From Neisseria mucosa (lineage in GTDB: Bacteria; Pseudomonadota; Gammaproteobacteria; Burkholderiales; Neisseriaceae), in contig NZ_CP053939.1 in assembly GCF_013267835.1 (NCBI RefSeq), forward strand, positions 744,001 to 808,000: DNA of 64,000 bases. Direction: 5' to 3'. Below, piece by piece: positions 61,766 to 64,000 of the stretch. Made by a program: the position numbers and the translations under genes. The notes beneath the pieces are model-generated. The model was not told the DNA's origin and ran no database searches. It saw only the letters and a list, made by a program, of their open reading frames with translations. Position 1 is the stretch's first letter. Every line of letters starts with the position of its first letter.

Positions 61766-62626
61766 ATGAAAACCCATTCCACCAATCCAAATTTGAGCGA
61801 ACCGCGTTGGCTGCGCGTATTGCTGACCGCTACCGCCTTGGGCTTTCTGCTGCTGATGCTGGTCGTGCCTTTGGTTGCCGTATTCTATGAAGCCTTAAAA
61901 GGCGGTTGGGATTTGTACCTGCAATCTCTGACCGATCCCGAAGCTTGGTCTGCCATCAAATTGACGCTGATTACCGCGCTGATTGTCGTTCCCATCAATG
62001 CCGTATTGGGCGTGGCGATGGCGTGGCTGCTGACCCGTTTCGACTTCCGCGGCAAGCAGTTGCTGACCACCCTGCTCGATTTGCCGTTTTCCGTGTCGCC
62101 CGTGGTGGCCGGTTTGATGTTCGTCTTATTGTTCGGTGCACACACGGTGTTGGGCGGCTGGCTTGAAGCGCAAGGCATACAGATTATCTTCGCCATCCCC
62201 GGCATTATTTTGGCGACGCTGTTCGTTACTTTCCCCTTTGTCGCGCGCGAAATCATTCCTTTAATGCAGGCGCAGGGCGACAGCGAAGAACAGGCTGCCT
62301 TGATACTCGGCGCAAACGGCTGGCAGATGTTTTGGCGCGTTACCCTGCCCAACATCAAATGGGCGCTGCTCTACGGCATCATTCTTACCAACGCCCGCGC
62401 GATGGGCGAGTTTGGCGCGGTCAGCGTGGTATCGGGGCACATTCGCGGCGAAACCAACACCATCCCGCTTTTGGTCGAAATCTTCTACAACGAATACAAC
62501 TTCACCGGCGCATTCGCCCTCTCCGGCGTATTGGCACTTTTAGCCTTGGCCACCTTGCTGGTGCAAAACATCATTACCAAATTACAAGATAAAAAACTCG
62601 CCGCCGCCGAAAGGAACGCAGCATGA
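61766..62626 (+). CDS. cysW: Sulfate/thiosulfate ABC permease CysW
   Basis: 286 residues, six membrane segments. EAA loop [41 protein letters not shown] and [20 protein letters not shown] are family signatures. Overlaps cysA by 4 bp (ATGA), so the two are translationally coupled. Confidence 0.95.
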   Translation: MKTHSTNPNLSEPRWLRVLLTATALGFLLLMLVVPLVAVFYEALKGGWDLYLQSLTDPEAWSAIKLTLITALIVVPINAVLGVAMAWLLTRFDFRGKQLLTTLLDLPFSVSPVVAGLMFVLLFGAHTVLGGWLEAQGIQIIFAIPGIILATLFVTFPFVAREIIPLMQAQGDSEEQAALILGANGWQMFWRVTLPNIKWALLYGIILTNARAMGEFGAVSVVSGHIRGETNTIPLLVEIFYNEYNFTGAFALSGVLALLALATLLVQNIITKLQDKKLAAAERNAA

Positions 62627-63696
62627 GCATCACTATTCAAAACTTAAACAAACACTTCGGCAGTTTCCACGCGCTGAAAAACATCAACCTCAACGTCCCC
62701 ACCGGCAAACTCGTTTCCCTGCTCGGCCCTTCCGGCTGCGGCAAAACCACGCTCCTGCGCATCATCGCCGGACTGGAAAACGCCGACGGCGGCGACATCC
62801 TCTTTGACGGCCAAGACGTCACCGCCAAGCATGTGCGCGAGCGCAAAGTCGGTTTCGTGTTCCAACACTACGCCCTCTTCCGCCACATGAACGTGTTTGA
62901 CAACGTCGCCTTCGGTTTGACCGTATTGCCCAAGTCCGAACGCCCGTCCAAAGAACAAATCCGCACCAAAGTCGAAGAATTGCTCAAACTCGTGCAACTC
63001 TCGCATTTGGCAAAATCCTATCCGCACCAGCTCTCCGGCGGCCAACGCCAACGCATCGCCCTTGCCCGTGCCCTCGCCGTCGAACCGAAACTCCTGCTTT
63101 TGGACGAACCCTTCGGCGCGCTGGATGCCAAAGTGCGCAAAGAATTACGCACCTGGCTACGCGACATCCATCACAACCTAGGCGTAACCAGCATTCTGGT
63201 GACGCACGACCAAGAAGAAGCCCTCGAAGTTTCCGACGAAATCGTCGTCATGAACCACGGCCAAATCGAACAAACCGGCAGCGCCGAAGCCATTTACCGC
63301 AAACCCGAAAACGCCTTCGTTACCGAGTTCCTCGGCGAAACCGACGCATTTGAAGGACGCATCGAAAAAGGCATCTGGCACTACCACGGCTTCGAATGGA
63401 AATTGGATGCGCAATACAAATGGCAGGAACAAACCGCCATCGGCTATATCCGCCCGCACGAATGGCAGCTTGCCGCCGAAAACGAAACGCCGATGATTCG
63501 TGCCAAAATCGAAAAAATCCACGCCGTCGGCGCATTGACGCATATTCTGGTGAAGCACGACAAACAAGACGTGCATATCACGCTGGCTGGCAGCGATGCT
63601 GCGCGTTACCAAATCGCCGAAGGCAAAGAATTAAATCTGATTCCGAAACAGGTTTATGTCTTTTCTCAAAACGAGCTGATTGAATATTCGATTTGA
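62623..63696 (+). CDS. cysA: Sulfate/thiosulfate ABC ATPase CysA
   Basis: 357 residues. Walker [10 protein letters not shown] (35-43), signature LSGGQRQR, Walker [14 protein letters not shown]-loop VTHDQEEA. The C-terminal TOBE-like domain (about 240-357) regulates transport. Energises CysT/CysW. Followed by a DUS-pair terminator and the convergent ung gene. Confidence 0.95.
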   Translation: MSITIQNLNKHFGSFHALKNINLNVPTGKLVSLLGPSGCGKTTLLRIIAGLENADGGDILFDGQDVTAKHVRERKVGFVFQHYALFRHMNVFDNVAFGLTVLPKSERPSKEQIRTKVEELLKLVQLSHLAKSYPHQLSGGQRQRIALARALAVEPKLLLLDEPFGALDAKVRKELRTWLRDIHHNLGVTSILVTHDQEEALEVSDEIVVMNHGQIEQTGSAEAIYRKPENAFVTEFLGETDAFEGRIEKGIWHYHGFEWKLDAQYKWQEQTAIGYIRPHEWQLAAENETPMIRAKIEKIHAVGALTHILVKHDKQDVHITLAGSDAARYQIAEGKELNLIPKQVYVFSQNELIEYSI

Positions 63697-63708
63697 GACC
63701 AAATCATA

Positions 63709-63743
63709 AGGCCGTCTGAAAATCTGCTTTCAGACGGCCTTTC
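63709..63743. terminator. Bidirectional DUS-pair terminator between cysA and ung
   Basis: AAGGCCGTCTGAAA and TTTCAGACGGCCTT around a 6-nt loop, between convergent genes. Confidence 0.88.
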
Positions 63744-63750
63744 AGCTTAT

Positions 63751-64000
63751 TTAAACCTGCCAATCAATCGGCTCTAAACCATTTGCCTGCAAATAAGCGT
63801 TTGCCTGCGAAAAATGTTTGCAGCCGAAAAAGCCGCGATACGCCGACAAGGGCGAAGGATGTGGCGCGGTCAGCACCAAATGACGGTTGCGGTCGATAAA
63901 CGCGCCTTTCTTCTGCGCATGGCTGCCCCACAACATAAAGACTAAATGCTCGCGCTCCTTATCCAATTGTCGGATGACTTCATCGGTAAACGCCTCCCAA
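63751..64000 (-). CDS. ung: Uracil-DNA glycosylase, C-terminal part (5' end outside the window)
   Basis: The last 82 codons are present. [19 protein letters not shown] and the catalytic-loop motif [17 protein letters not shown] (with the active-site histidine) are diagnostic of family 1 UDG, which removes uracil from DNA. Ends GLEPIDWQV. The gene runs off the right edge. Confidence 0.95.
   Translation of the reverse strand, partial: WEAFTDEVIRQLDKEREHLVFMLWGSHAQKKGAFIDRNRHLVLTAPHPSPLSAYRGFFGCKHFSQANAYLQANGLEPIDWQV

Noticed and set aside
1..64000. tRNA, rRNA and riboswitch genes
   Set aside because: Scanned by eye for tRNA-like cloverleaf arms, rRNA landmarks and common riboswitch cores; none was convincing.

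Overview
The window is chromosomal DNA from a commensal, probably oral, Neisseria. Intergenic regions carry the neisserial DNA uptake sequence (GCCGTCTGAA core, mostly the AGGCCGTCTGAA dialect, often as inverted pairs acting as terminators). The window also has a dRS3-type repeat, IS110- and IS1016-type insertion sequences, and typical neisserial housekeeping genes (narQ/narP, trmB, ilvA, cysTWA). The AG dialect and a complete antibacterial-type type IV secretion system point to the N. subflava/flavescens/mucosa group rather than to the meningococcus or gonococcus. This is inference; no species marker gene is present.

Layout: 0-2.6 kb holds the end of a flavin oxidoreductase gene and insertion-sequence debris. 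2.6-11 kb is a minus-strand heme uptake locus: TonB-dependent receptor, periplasmic binding protein, permease, ATPase and a fused HutW-HutX heme-degradation/carrier protein. 11-13.5 kb holds a divergent metallo-beta-lactamase-fold hydrolase and GlxA-type regulator pair flanked by foreign uptake sequences. 13.8-19.7 kb is a decaying hemophore system: an intact TonB receptor followed by broken hemophilin-like and Slam genes. 19.7-25.6 kb is a plastic zone with three copies of a direct, AT-rich repeat (a fourth lies at 2.2 kb), a LysR fragment, two orphan genes and a lipase effector with its lipoprotein immunity gene.

25.6-43.1 kb is the main system, an X-type (Xanthomonadales-like, bacteria-killing) T4SS. 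virB7-8-9-10, virD4, a second immunity/effector pair and virB11 lie on the minus strand; virB1-2-3-4-5-6 followed by a DUF4189 gene and a TrbM-like gene lie on the plus strand. The 3' end is duplicated: a promoterless copy of the virB6 C-terminal half with a different tail, a second DUF4189 gene and a second trbM follow in tandem, which looks like a silent cassette for switching the VirB6 tail. The second effector (HExxH protease plus RTX repeats plus T4SS signal) is split by a frameshift in an A6/T6 tract.

43.3-64 kb is mostly ordinary: ygiD, a GbsR-like regulator with its likely target operon and matching operators, mdaB, mobA, narQP, trmB, ilvA, a DacC-like protein that has lost its catalytic SxxK motif, a secreted RTX protein with the catalytic aspartate spacing of GH87 alpha-1,3-glucanases, ybiT, the sulfate permease cysTWA, and the end of ung.

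The most novel items are the VirB6-tail cassette, the dispersed repeat with a conserved 11-12-residue hydrophobic micro-ORF, the effector phase-switch tract, and the RTX-exported GH87-like enzyme. No tRNA, rRNA or CRISPR array was recognised.
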